Assembly (NCBI GenBank): GCA_947624255.1
Contig: CANQJO010000009.1
Coordinates: 1 to 64,000, forward strand
Direction of reading: 5' to 3'
From: an uncultured Ruminococcus sp.
GTDB lineage: Bacteria; Bacillota; Clostridia; Oscillospirales; Ruminococcaceae
DNA length: 64,000 nt
Below the pieces are notes generated by a model that did no database searches, had not been told where the DNA came from, and saw only the letters and a program-made list of their open reading frames with translations. A program made the position numbers and the translations under genes. Shown in pieces: positions 35,341-43,550 of the stretch; within the stretch, counting starts at the first letter, position 1, and every line of letters begins with the position of its first letter.

Positions 35341-35445
35341 TTGTCACATTTATTATTCCAAATATCGTTGACTATTCCCTTGAAATGCGGTAATATACAT
35401 CATGCCGAAAGGCACAGAAAACAACGAAATTTGGAGGAAACTACC
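35341..35445 (+). promoter_or_regulatory. Repeated promoter/leader module, copy 3
   Basis: A TTGTCACATTTATTAT block shared with copy 5, TTGACT (35368-35373), 17-bp spacer, TAATAT (35391-35396), a TGCC-GAAA-GGCA hairpin and TTGGAGG. Confidence 0.7.
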
Positions 35446-35808
35446 ATGAAAGAAATCAAGATTTTTGAACAGGCAATGCACGAGGACAACGAGTTCTTCA
35501 GAACCCACCAGCTGAACCTTACGCTTTTCACCGCCTACCGCCAGCAGAAGCACACCGGCAACGAGCTGATCGACTTCTCCGAGGTGGTCTGGGAGGATGA
35601 CATTGCCGCAATCAGCGAGTTCCTCAAGGCAGAGGGTATCAGGGCATTCACGATTTCAAGCACCTTCAGCAGTCTGATTCAGACCCTTGCAGAATTTGAA
35701 AAGCACGGATTCCGTATGAACGGCTTGACCGAGGTCACCGCCAACTACACGGACTTCACCACCGGAAAGCTGAAGGTTGTCCCTGCAATCCACATGAGCC
35801 TGAACTAA
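35446..35808 (+). CDS. Small conserved phage protein
   Basis: 120 residues, not recognised. It is acidic, mixed alpha/beta, with WEDDIAAISEFLKAEGIRAF and a FEKHGFRMNGL segment. TTGGAGG nine bases before the ATG at 35446 fixes the start. First gene of the third leader-driven unit. Confidence 0.65.
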   Translation: MKEIKIFEQAMHEDNEFFRTHQLNLTLFTAYRQQKHTGNELIDFSEVVWEDDIAAISEFLKAEGIRAFTISSTFSSLIQTLAEFEKHGFRMNGLTEVTANYTDFTTGKLKVVPAIHMSLN

Positions 35809-35864
35809 GCAACAACGGCACAGCCCCGAAAGGGGCTGAATGCCGAAAATAAAGGAGAATCGAT

Positions 35865-36233
35865 ATGAAAATTCTTGTAATCGAGCCGGGCAAGCACCCG
35901 TATGAAAAGGACATCGAGCATACCCTCGAAAATCTGCAGAGCATTGTCGGAGGACACATCGAAGCAGTGTATCCGTTTGAAGATGAGATCGCTCTGATAT
36001 GTCACGAAGAGGCATTGTTTGATTCTGCACAGCAGTGGAACAGAATCATCAATCCCCATATGGTGATTAAGGGTACATTCTTCCTCTGCGGACTGGGAAC
36101 GGAGGACTTCACCGACCTGCCCGATGACCTTCTGGAAAAATACAAAAAACACTTCTGGGACATCACCCATTTCATCCCCACGCCGAACGGTCTGCTTCCC
36201 ATCACGGTGCGTGACATTATGCCCACGGAATAG
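35865..36233 (+). CDS. DUF3846 protein
   Basis: 122 residues. VIEPGKHPYEKDIEHTLENL, IVGGHIEAVYPFEDEIALIC match DUF3846, a phage/plasmid family of unknown function. A CAGCCCC-GAAA-GGGGCTG hairpin lies in the gap after the previous gene (35821-35838). AAAGGAG precedes the start. Confidence 0.82.
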   Translation: MKILVIEPGKHPYEKDIEHTLENLQSIVGGHIEAVYPFEDEIALICHEEALFDSAQQWNRIINPHMVIKGTFFLCGLGTEDFTDLPDDLLEKYKKHFWDITHFIPTPNGLLPITVRDIMPTE

Positions 36234-36296
36234 CCGCCACGTTGCCCCGTGTGGCAAGGCTGTGCCATTGCCGTACTTATCCCCCAACGAATACAA

Positions 36297-36330
36297 GCCC
36301 CCTGAACGCAACTGTGACAGTTCTGGGGGC
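36297..36330 (+). terminator. Hairpin closing the DUF3846 unit
   Basis: GCCCCCTGAAC pairs with GTTCTGGGGGC (one internal mismatch) around a 12-base loop. Only a short AT stretch follows, so termination strength is uncertain. Confidence 0.5.
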
Positions 36331-36367
36331 ATTGTCACATATACACGTCTATCGGGGTGTATTTTTC

Positions 36368-36478
36368 GCCTATATTCTGTAGTTTTAGCCGCTTGATAAA
36401 AGTCACATTATGCGGTAATATGTAATCACCGAAGGGGAACCCCCCACGGGAAAACAACAAATTTTGGAGGATAAGAAA
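36368..36478 (+). promoter_or_regulatory. Repeated promoter/leader module, copy 4
   Basis: The same upstream block as copy 2 (TATATTCTGTAGTTTTAGCC), TTGATA (36393-36398), 17-bp spacer, TAATAT (36416-36421), a GGGGAAC-CCCC hairpin and TTTGGAGG. Confidence 0.7.
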
Positions 36479-36814
36479 ATGGTAAGTTACGGAGTAGCAA
36501 AGGCAAGAGCGATGGCAAGCAAGAGAAACTGGAATGAGGAAGAATACACTTCCAAGGCAATCATCACCTGGGCGGACAGCGAATGGGAATACGAGCTGGA
36601 AATCGACAACGAGGACATGGATGAGGATTTCGAAGCCTGGGTTGAAAAGCACGCCGAGGAACTTGCAAGAGAGGACGCCGAGGCAAACGGCACAACCTTC
36701 GAGGAAATCATCGGAATCAACTACGAATACGACTACATCGACGACGACGCAGCATTCGACAGGGACTATGAAGCCTACGCCGAATTCGAATGGGAGTGCA
36801 GAACGGGGAGATAA
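36479..36814 (+). CDS. Very acidic small phage protein
   Basis: 111 residues. Highly acidic and aromatic, with EIDNEDMDEDFEAWVEKH and YEYDYIDDDAAFDRDYEAY. Such composition is seen in DNA mimics, but no family is recognised. Start chosen behind GGAGG. A perfect GGGGAGAT/ATCTCCCC palindrome spans its stop codon. Fourth leader-driven unit. Confidence 0.65.
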   Translation: MVSYGVAKARAMASKRNWNEEEYTSKAIITWADSEWEYELEIDNEDMDEDFEAWVEKHAEELAREDAEANGTTFEEIIGINYEYDYIDDDAAFDRDYEAYAEFEWECRTGR

Positions 36815-36828
36815 TCTCCCCAGCACAA

Positions 36829-36864
36829 GCCCCGCAGCCGCCAACACGGTGGCTTGTGAGGGGC
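36829..36864 (+). terminator. Hairpin after the acidic-protein gene
   Basis: GCCGCC-AACAC-GGTGGC inside an outer GCCCC/GGGGC pair. No T-run; a weak or Rho-dependent end, or a processing site. Confidence 0.4.
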
Positions 36865-36960
36865 AGCACCGATAACAATGCCCTGCCGAAAACGGCGGCA
36901 CAGGGGGGCGATTCTGGGGCAATACGGCGCGTCGCACAATGCACAATAAACTGCCACGAT

Positions 36961-37064
36961 ATTTGTCACATTTATTATCCGAAACACCGTTGACTTATCG
37001 CCGAAAAGACGGTAATATACATTATGCCGAAGGGCGAAAGCAACGAAAATACGGAGGTTTTACT
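36961..37064 (+). promoter_or_regulatory. Repeated promoter/leader module, copy 5
   Basis: The TTGTCACATTTATTAT block of copy 3, TTGACT (36990-36995), 17-bp spacer ending ACGG, TAATAT (37013-37018), a GCC-GAA-GGGC hairpin and CGGAGG. Confidence 0.7.
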
Positions 37065-37289
37065 ATGTGGCACGAAGGGACAATCCGAATCGGCAGGAGC
37101 ATTTTCCAATACTGGGTGAAGCACTACGATGAGCCGAGCCATTTCGGAATCGGCAACGGCAGAATCAGCAAGCTGATGCTGAAACGCAATGGCAGAATCG
37201 TTTACAACTACGACCGTAGCGAGGACACCAAGGCAATCGACAGCGACACCGAAAAGGCACTTGCGATTCTGATTCGAGATTACAATTAA
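37065..37289 (+). CDS. Small basic phage protein
   Basis: 74 residues, not recognised. Beta-rich (TIRIGRSIFQYWVKHY; ISKLMLKRNGRIVYNY) and basic. The ATG at 37065 sits 10 bases after CGGAGG. Fifth leader-driven unit, ending at a terminator just before TerL. Confidence 0.6.
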   Translation: MWHEGTIRIGRSIFQYWVKHYDEPSHFGIGNGRISKLMLKRNGRIVYNYDRSEDTKAIDSDTEKALAILIRDYN

Positions 37290-37320
37290 CCATTTTCTTA
37301 TCCAAAATATATCGGGAAAG

Positions 37321-37345
37321 GCTCTGCAAACTTGCAGGGCTTTTC
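37321..37345 (+). terminator. Terminator before terL
   Basis: GCTCTGCA-AACT-TGCAGGGC (one G-T pair) followed by TTTTC. It ends the fifth small unit and nearly touches the TerL ribosome site. Confidence 0.7.
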
Positions 37346-37365
37346 TCATGAAGGGAGGCGGTCAT

Positions 37366-38970
37366 TTGAAAAAGCTGAAAAAATACACACCAACAGAATT
37401 CATGGCAGATGATTCCCACTACGACAAAGCCGCCGCCGATTACGCTGTCAACTTCATTGAATGTCTCTCCCATACCAAAGGCACATGGGCAGGCAAGTCA
37501 TTTGAATTGCTGGACTGGCAGGAGCGTATCATCCGTGACCTGTTTGGTGTTCTGAAACCCAACGGCTACCGGCAGTTCAACACGGCATATATCGAAATCC
37601 CGAAGAAAAACGGAAAGTCGGAGCTTGCCGCCGCCATTGCTCTGCTGCTCACCTGCGGTGACGGCGAGGAACGTGCCGAGGTTTACGGCTGTGCCGCTGA
37701 CCGACAGCAGGCTTCCATTGTTTTTGAGGTTGCCGCTGATATGGTGCGGATGTGTCCGGCACTCAACAAGCGTGTGAAAATCCTTGCATCGCAGAAAAGA
37801 ATCGTCTATATGCCGACCAATTCTTTCTATCAGGTGCTTTCGGCAGAAGCGTACTCAAAGCATGGTTTCAATATCCACGGCGTTGTATTTGATGAGCTGC
37901 ACACGCAGCCGAACCGAAAACTCTTTGATGTTATGACAAAGGGTTCCGGTGATGCCCGAATGCAGCCGTTGTATTTCCTTATCACGACTGCCGGCACGGA
38001 CACAAATTCCATCTGCTATGAGCAGCACCAGAAAGCAAAGGATATTCTTGAGGGCAGAAAAATTGACCGGACGTTTTATCCGGTCATTTATGGTGCGGAA
38101 GATGATGCCGACTGGACTTCTCCGAAGGTGTGGAAACAGGCGAACCCCTCCCTCGGTGAAACCATCGGAATGGAGAAAGTTGTCGCTGCCTGTGAATCAG
38201 CAAGGCAGAACCCAGGCGAGGAAAACGCTTTCCGACAGCTGCGACTGAACCAATGGGTCAAGCAAGCTGTCCGTTGGATGCCTATGGAGAAATGGGATGC
38301 CTGTAATTTTGCCTTTGATGTTTCAGAACTGGAGGGCCGTATCTGCTACGGGGGACTTGACCTTTCATCGACTACGGATATTACGGCTTTTGTGCTTGTG
38401 TTTCCGCCTATCGATGAAGAGGATAAATATTATATCCTGCCGTTTTTCTGGCTGCCCGAAGATACACTGCCGCTGCGAGTCCGCCGTGACCATGTGCCGT
38501 ATGATGTGTGGGAACGGCAGGGCTATTTGCTGACGACCGAGGGCAATGTTGTTCACTACGGTTTTATCGAAAATTTCATAGAGGAACTGGGACAGCGATT
38601 CAATATCCGTGAAATCGCCTTTGACCGCTGGGGTGCAGTGCAGATGTCGCAGAACCTTGAGGGGCTTGGCTTCACGATGGTGCAGTTCGGACAGGGTTAC
38701 AAGGATATGTCGCCACCTACCAAGGAACTGATGCGTCTGACGCTCAACAAAATGATCGCTCACGGCGGTCATCCGGTGCTGCGGTGGATGATGGATAACA
38801 TTTTCATCAAGCGTGATCCTGCCGGAAATATCAAGCCGGACAAGGAGAAGTCCACGGAGAAGATCGACGGTGCGGTGGCTCTGATTATGGCTCTTGACCG
38901 TGCGGTGAGGTGCGGTGCTGGGGATTCGGGGGCGAGTATTTATGATGAGAGGGAGTTGCTTATTCTATAA
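37366..38970 (+). CDS. terL: Terminase large subunit
   Basis: About 534 residues. The ATPase domain has a Walker A-like IPKKNGKSELAAA near residue 78 and Walker B GVVFDELHTQPNR near 173, then ITTAGTDTNSICYE. The nuclease domain contains YGGLDLSSTTDITA (first Asp pair), REIAFDRWG and KIDGAVALIMAL. A TTG at 37366, seven bases from GGGAGG, is the likely start; the ATG at 37348 lies before that site. The last 11 bp overlap the convergent HNH cargo gene. Confidence 0.92.
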   Translation: MKKLKKYTPTEFMADDSHYDKAAADYAVNFIECLSHTKGTWAGKSFELLDWQERIIRDLFGVLKPNGYRQFNTAYIEIPKKNGKSELAAAIALLLTCGDGEERAEVYGCAADRQQASIVFEVAADMVRMCPALNKRVKILASQKRIVYMPTNSFYQVLSAEAYSKHGFNIHGVVFDELHTQPNRKLFDVMTKGSGDARMQPLYFLITTAGTDTNSICYEQHQKAKDILEGRKIDRTFYPVIYGAEDDADWTSPKVWKQANPSLGETIGMEKVVAACESARQNPGEENAFRQLRLNQWVKQAVRWMPMEKWDACNFAFDVSELEGRICYGGLDLSSTTDITAFVLVFPPIDEEDKYYILPFFWLPEDTLPLRVRRDHVPYDVWERQGYLLTTEGNVVHYGFIENFIEELGQRFNIREIAFDRWGAVQMSQNLEGLGFTMVQFGQGYKDMSPPTKELMRLTLNKMIAHGGHPVLRWMMDNIFIKRDPAGNIKPDKEKSTEKIDGAVALIMALDRAVRCGAGDSGASIYDERELLIL

Positions 38971-40174
38971 TTGAATCATCTTCATCTCCACGGGATATCA
39001 ATAACAGATTCAGTCTTTCAAATTTAGCAAATGTATACTTCTTAGGATCAATCCTCTTTGCTTCTATTAATTTCATTAGAAACAGCGGGTACGATGCTAC
39101 CTCTCGTTTTTCAAAATCCAAAATCGTAGTTGTTCTAAACATATTTTCTTTTAATGTATCGTCTTCGTCAAAATACAACATTACATGTGAAAGTGGCTCT
39201 ATCAGACTTTCTTTTTCAGCTCCATACTTCTTAATGCAGTATGCTAAATATCCAGAAAACCTTTCTGATATTTTGTCTTTCATGCTTATTTTGTTAGAGG
39301 ACAACCTGACAGCTTCATTTATTCTTCTTTTGAATTTATCTACATCCAAAGACGGTTCTATTCTATAGAAATCTGCATACAAGAGGATATCCTTTGGTTT
39401 CCGTAAATATATTTTCGGATTTTCACGATTCAATCGCTGAATCAACTGCATATAACTCCTATGGATATGTGGTTTGCACCATTTGTCAGACAGCAAGATA
39501 TAATACTGAAACGTGTTAAAAAGGTCTATGTAGCACCATAAGTTTGTTCCTTGGCTAAACAATATCAGATTATGGTACAATTCTATTTCTTTTTCCAATT
39601 CCAAGTATTCATCTACTGTGTTTAATGGAACAAACGGAAACATAAGATAATTGAATCTTATTTTTTCAACTCTGCTGTTTTTATCCTTGGTTATATCAAC
39701 ACCCGAAGAAATGTCTTCAAATTCTATTCCTTGAGATAATGCAAAATTAAGTGCAATCTTACCGAACCCATCCCTAAAACTCCTATTACTAATAGGAAAA
39801 TCGTAGGCTACAATCTCAAATTTTTTGTGAGAAATATCGCATTTTTCTTTTTTACTTAATTCTTGGCATGCAACTACCTTACCATTCTTTATTATAACAT
39901 CATACAGAACTCCATCGCATATAGCCTTTCCGGTACACCTGGGTTTGGATTTTCTATTATTACTCTTCTCCATATTCGGTATCTTTGAAATTATAGCATT
40001 GAAAATCGAAGTGAATTCTGCATCCATTTTACTGCAAACTGTTTTATTGCATGTTTCGCAACATATATCACCGGATTCTAGTAAGCCACCTATTGCATTT
40101 TGAATTATATGTTCTGAACTTTGATTTATGATTTCCGCACCGCAATAAATGCATTTTTGTTTCAAGTTTATCAT
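38960..40174 (-). CDS. HNH-domain cargo protein
   Basis: About 404 residues. The N-terminus holds an HNH-like zinc domain: CIYCGAEIINQSSEHIIQNA with catalytic His, then ICCETCNKTVC. The remaining 330 residues are unrecognised and helical at the end. It is AT-rich and transcribed against the phage late genes, between TerL and portal, from its own promoter. GGAG lies near starts at 40180, 40174 or TTG 40165. This is a typical site for lysogenic cargo; antiviral defence is a fair guess, not shown. Confidence 0.7.
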   Translation of the reverse strand: MINLKQKCIYCGAEIINQSSEHIIQNAIGGLLESGDICCETCNKTVCSKMDAEFTSIFNAIISKIPNMEKSNNRKSKPRCTGKAICDGVLYDVIIKNGKVVACQELSKKEKCDISHKKFEIVAYDFPISNRSFRDGFGKIALNFALSQGIEFEDISSGVDITKDKNSRVEKIRFNYLMFPFVPLNTVDEYLELEKEIELYHNLILFSQGTNLWCYIDLFNTFQYYILLSDKWCKPHIHRSYMQLIQRLNRENPKIYLRKPKDILLYADFYRIEPSLDVDKFKRRINEAVRLSSNKISMKDKISERFSGYLAYCIKKYGAEKESLIEPLSHVMLYFDEDDTLKENMFRTTTILDFEKREVASYPLFLMKLIEAKRIDPKKYTFAKFERLNLLLISRGDEDDSIIE

Positions 40175-40223
40175 CTCCATTAATACTGATTTCATAATCC
40201 CCATTATGCAGAGGTTCATAGGT

Positions 40224-40252
40224 ATTATATCACATCGCACCGAAAAATTCAA
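40224..40252 (-). promoter_or_regulatory. Promoter of the HNH cargo gene
   Basis: On the minus strand TTGAAT (40252-40247), 17-bp spacer beginning TTTTCGG, TATAAT (40229-40224). It belongs to a class found before all four cargo genes. Confidence 0.7.
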
Positions 40253-40274
40253 TCCTGAAAGGAGCGTAATCCCC

Positions 40275-41531
40275 ATGAGCATTTTCAAAGGACTTTTCAA
40301 AAGCCGTGACAAGCCTACCAACAGTTATGATAGCCCCAGCTATACCTACTTCTTCGGCAGAAGCACCGCCGGAAAGAGCATCAATGACCACACAGCAATG
40401 CAGCAGATTGCTGTTTATGCCTGCGTGAGGGTGCTGTCGGAGGCAATCGCACAGCTGCCGCTGCACGTCTACGAATACACCGACAAGGGAAAAGAGCGAG
40501 TGCCAAAGCACCCGCTATATTTTTTGCTACACGACCAGCCAAATCCCGAAATGACATCGTTTATATTCCGTGAAACGCTGATGTCGCACTTGCTGATTTA
40601 CGGCAATGCCTACGCACAAATCATCCGCAACGGCAGAGGTGATGTGATGGGACTGTATCCGCTGATGCCGGATAAGATCAAGGTTGACCGTGATGAGCGT
40701 AACAGGCTCATTTACAAATACAGCCGATATGATGAGCAGAATCCGAACTTCCGTGAGCAAGGCGAAATCATTCTTCCTGCGGAACAGGTGCTTCACATTC
40801 CGGGACTTGGCTTTGACGGCCTTGTCGGCTATTCTCCCATTGCCATGGCGAAAAATGCCATCGGTCTTGCCGTTGCCTGTGATGAATACGGTGCATCGTT
40901 CTTTGCCAATGGTGCATCACCCTCCGCTGTACTGGAACATCCGGGTGTCATCAAGAATCCGGAACGTGTCCGTGAGGCATGGCACAGGGCATACGGCAGC
41001 GGAAATGCTCATCGCACAGCAATTTTGGAGGAGGGCATGAAGTACACACCCATCTCCATTCCGAACAATGAAGCACAGTTTCTGGAAACGAGAAAGTTTC
41101 AGATTGAAGAAATCGCAAGGCTGTACCGTGTGCCGCTGCACATGATCGGTGACCTTGACCACGCCACATTCAGCAACATCGAGCATCTGTCATTGGAGTT
41201 TGTAAAATACACCCTTGACCCGTGGCTGATCCGTTGGGAGCAGTCATTGATGAAGGCTCTGCTGTCGGATTCCGAAAAGGGAAAATATTTCATCAAGTTC
41301 AATGTGGAAGGTCTGCTCCGTGGTGATTATGCAAGCCGTATGAGTGGTTATGCGACTGCCCGTCAGAACGGCTGGATGTCCGCAAACGATATCCGTGAGC
41401 TGGAGGATATGAACCTGATTCCCGAGGAAGAGGGCGGTAATTTGTACCTCGTGAATGGTTCAATGAGCCGACTTTCTGATGCAGGAATTGCGTACCAAAA
41501 AGCTGAAACAAAGGAGGAAACTGCACAATGA
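40275..41531 (+). CDS. Phage portal protein, HK97 family
   Basis: 418 residues. AVYACVRVLSEAIAQLPLHVY and GNAYAQIIRNGRGDVMGLYPL are typical of HK97 portals; VLHIPGLGFDGLVGYSPI and RLYRVPLHMIGDLDHATFSN follow. It forms the dodecameric DNA gate of the head. AAAGGAG supports the ATG at 40275; the longer ORF upstream is not needed. The stop overlaps the protease start by four bases. Confidence 0.93.
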   Translation: MSIFKGLFKSRDKPTNSYDSPSYTYFFGRSTAGKSINDHTAMQQIAVYACVRVLSEAIAQLPLHVYEYTDKGKERVPKHPLYFLLHDQPNPEMTSFIFRETLMSHLLIYGNAYAQIIRNGRGDVMGLYPLMPDKIKVDRDERNRLIYKYSRYDEQNPNFREQGEIILPAEQVLHIPGLGFDGLVGYSPIAMAKNAIGLAVACDEYGASFFANGASPSAVLEHPGVIKNPERVREAWHRAYGSGNAHRTAILEEGMKYTPISIPNNEAQFLETRKFQIEEIARLYRVPLHMIGDLDHATFSNIEHLSLEFVKYTLDPWLIRWEQSLMKALLSDSEKGKYFIKFNVEGLLRGDYASRMSGYATARQNGWMSANDIRELEDMNLIPEEEGGNLYLVNGSMSRLSDAGIAYQKAETKEETAQ

Positions 41532-42313
41532 AGAAATTCTGGAATTTTGTAAAGAACGAAGATACCGATGAAACAGAACTGCTTTTCAACGGGCCTATTT
41601 CGGAAGATACATGGTTCGGTGATGAGGTCACGCCTGCCCTGTTCCGTGATGAATTGATCAAGGTCAAAGGTGATCTCACGGTTTGGCTGAATAGCCCTGG
41701 CGGAGATGTGTTTGCTGCATCGCAGATTTACACAATGCTCCGCAACCACAAAGGTAAGGTCACTGTGAAGATTAACGCTCTGGCTGCCTCTGCTGCATCG
41801 GTTGTTGCTATGGCTGGTGATGAAACCCTGATTGCACCGACGGCAATGCTTATGATCCATGACCCTGCGTGTTATGCCGCCGGCAATAAGGCAGATATGG
41901 AAAAAGCAATCGAGCTTCTCGAAGAAGTCAAGGAATCCATCATCAACGCCTATGAGGAAAAATGCCACCTCAGCCGTGCGAAGATTGCAAAAATGATGTC
42001 GGAGGAAACATGGCTGAATGCGAAAAAGGCATTGCAGCTTGGTTTTGTGGACGGTATCCTGTTTGCAAAGGAAAAGCTGCCTGCGGAGGAAGAGCCTGAA
42101 CAGGAGGATTCTCCCGAAGAAACAGAGGAAACCGAAGAAGAGGAAGATACTGATTCCGAGGATGATGAAAATGAGAAAAAGCCGCAGAGGGATGCTGCAT
42201 CCATGATGTACACGCCGTCCCACACTGCGGCTTCTTTCATGCAGAAAATTTCTGCATGTGATAAAACCGTACCCATTGCACAGCTGGACAAGCGTCTGGC
42301 TCTGCTGAAATAA
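41528..42313 (+). CDS. ClpP-like head maturation protease
   Basis: 261 residues. LTVWLNSPGGDVFAASQIYT, ALAASAASVVAMAGD with the catalytic Ser near residue 90, and MLMIHDP with the His near 112 mark the ClpP/crotonase-type S14 prohead protease. The tail (about 190-225) is a Glu-rich stretch likely used in scaffolding. It cleaves capsid during maturation. Coupled to the portal gene. Confidence 0.92.
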   Translation: MKKFWNFVKNEDTDETELLFNGPISEDTWFGDEVTPALFRDELIKVKGDLTVWLNSPGGDVFAASQIYTMLRNHKGKVTVKINALAASAASVVAMAGDETLIAPTAMLMIHDPACYAAGNKADMEKAIELLEEVKESIINAYEEKCHLSRAKIAKMMSEETWLNAKKALQLGFVDGILFAKEKLPAEEEPEQEDSPEETEETEEEEDTDSEDDENEKKPQRDAASMMYTPSHTAASFMQKISACDKTVPIAQLDKRLALLK

Positions 42314-42331
42314 CAAGGAGGCTGATATATT

Positions 42332-42854
42332 ATGACAATTCAGGAACTGAGAGAAAAGAGAGCGAAAGCATGGGATACCGCCCGTGATTTCCTCGATTCC
42401 AAGAGAAATGCAAGCGGTCTGCTTTCCGAGGAGGACGGCAAGACCTATGACGCCATGGAACAGCAGATCGTTGACCTTGGCAAGGAAATTGACCGCCTTG
42501 AGCGTCAGGAGAAGCTTGCCCGTGAGATGAGTGCTGCGACCACAACGCCGGTTGTGACTACGCCCGGCACACACATTGACACGCCCGAAACACCCTCTAC
42601 CGCAACTGCTGAATACAGCAAGGCTTTCTGGAACAATGTCCGCAACCGTAATTTTGCAGATGTAAGAAACGCTCTCCAGATCGGCGAGGACACCGAGGGC
42701 GGCTATCTTGTGCCGGATGAGTTTGAGAAGAAGCTCATTTCTGCACTGGAGGAGGAAAATGTATTCCGTCCTCTTGCAACAAGAATTCAGACGGCACACG
42801 GCGACCGTAAGATTCCAGTCATCACCCAGAAAGGCGAGGCAGTCTGGATGGAGG
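42332..42854 (+). CDS. Major capsid protein, exon 1
   Basis: The first 174 codons of an HK97-type capsid gene split by two group II introns. An N-terminal helical scaffold (about 1-75) is followed by a Thr/Pro linker; the fold begins near GEDTEGGYLVPDEFEKKL. Exon 1 ends in WME plus one base, just before the intron GTGCG. Joining 42332-42854, 45545-45949 and 48701-48984 gives a continuous frame of 403 residues with a stop. Without splicing, translation ends at TAA 42869. AAGGAGG lies upstream of the ATG. Confidence 0.9.
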
Positions 42855-43550
42855 GTGCGATGCGTTCCTAATTGAAAAGATTAGGCACTAATAAAAGAAC
42901 GCAAAGTTCTTATTAGGAGAACTGATAATCTGAAAAGTGGAATGAGGGAGTAACGTCCTGAAACGCTTTCCCTGATACTCCGACTGGCATAATTGGGAAA
43001 CTAACTATGTCAGAAGCTCGGTGAAGTCGGCTGAGAGATACCGTAACCTGTGTAAACAGAACGAAAGCTGTCCAAAGGTGGATGGTGTATCCTATAGGTC
43101 GGGGGTCTACAAAATGTATACGGTGAGAATGATAGAAATATCTGACGAACTTGCGAATGTACGGGTCTAAATCCATAAGCTATAGAAATGTAGTTGCTTC
43201 CCAAGTGAAGCGGCAACGAGGTAAAGTAGAAATCTTCCATACGAAATACCTTACAATGTTACAGGCATTGTCCAGTTGTCAGGCTCATAGTAAGCACCTA
43301 AGTATATATGTAAAGATACGATTATCGGAACGCAGTAACCTACGATACGTCTAAAGCGGTGCAGACGAAGAACAATAAGCTGCTTTAATCGTGGGTAAAG
43401 TAGTGGCATTACTGATGATGTTTCCTGTAATGGGAAACGGAGGGACAGCCACAAGTCAATACTACAAAATTAGTTATAGGCATGAAATTCATAGCTTCGA
43501 GTATGATTTAGGAGTAATCCGAGAAAAACAGTCCGAAAGGAGTGTTGCCT

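Noticed and set aside
41363-42799. Long minus-strand ORF of 478 codons
   Set aside because: It lies opposite portal, protease and capsid genes whose plus-strand products are clearly real; no domain or ribosome site is seen.
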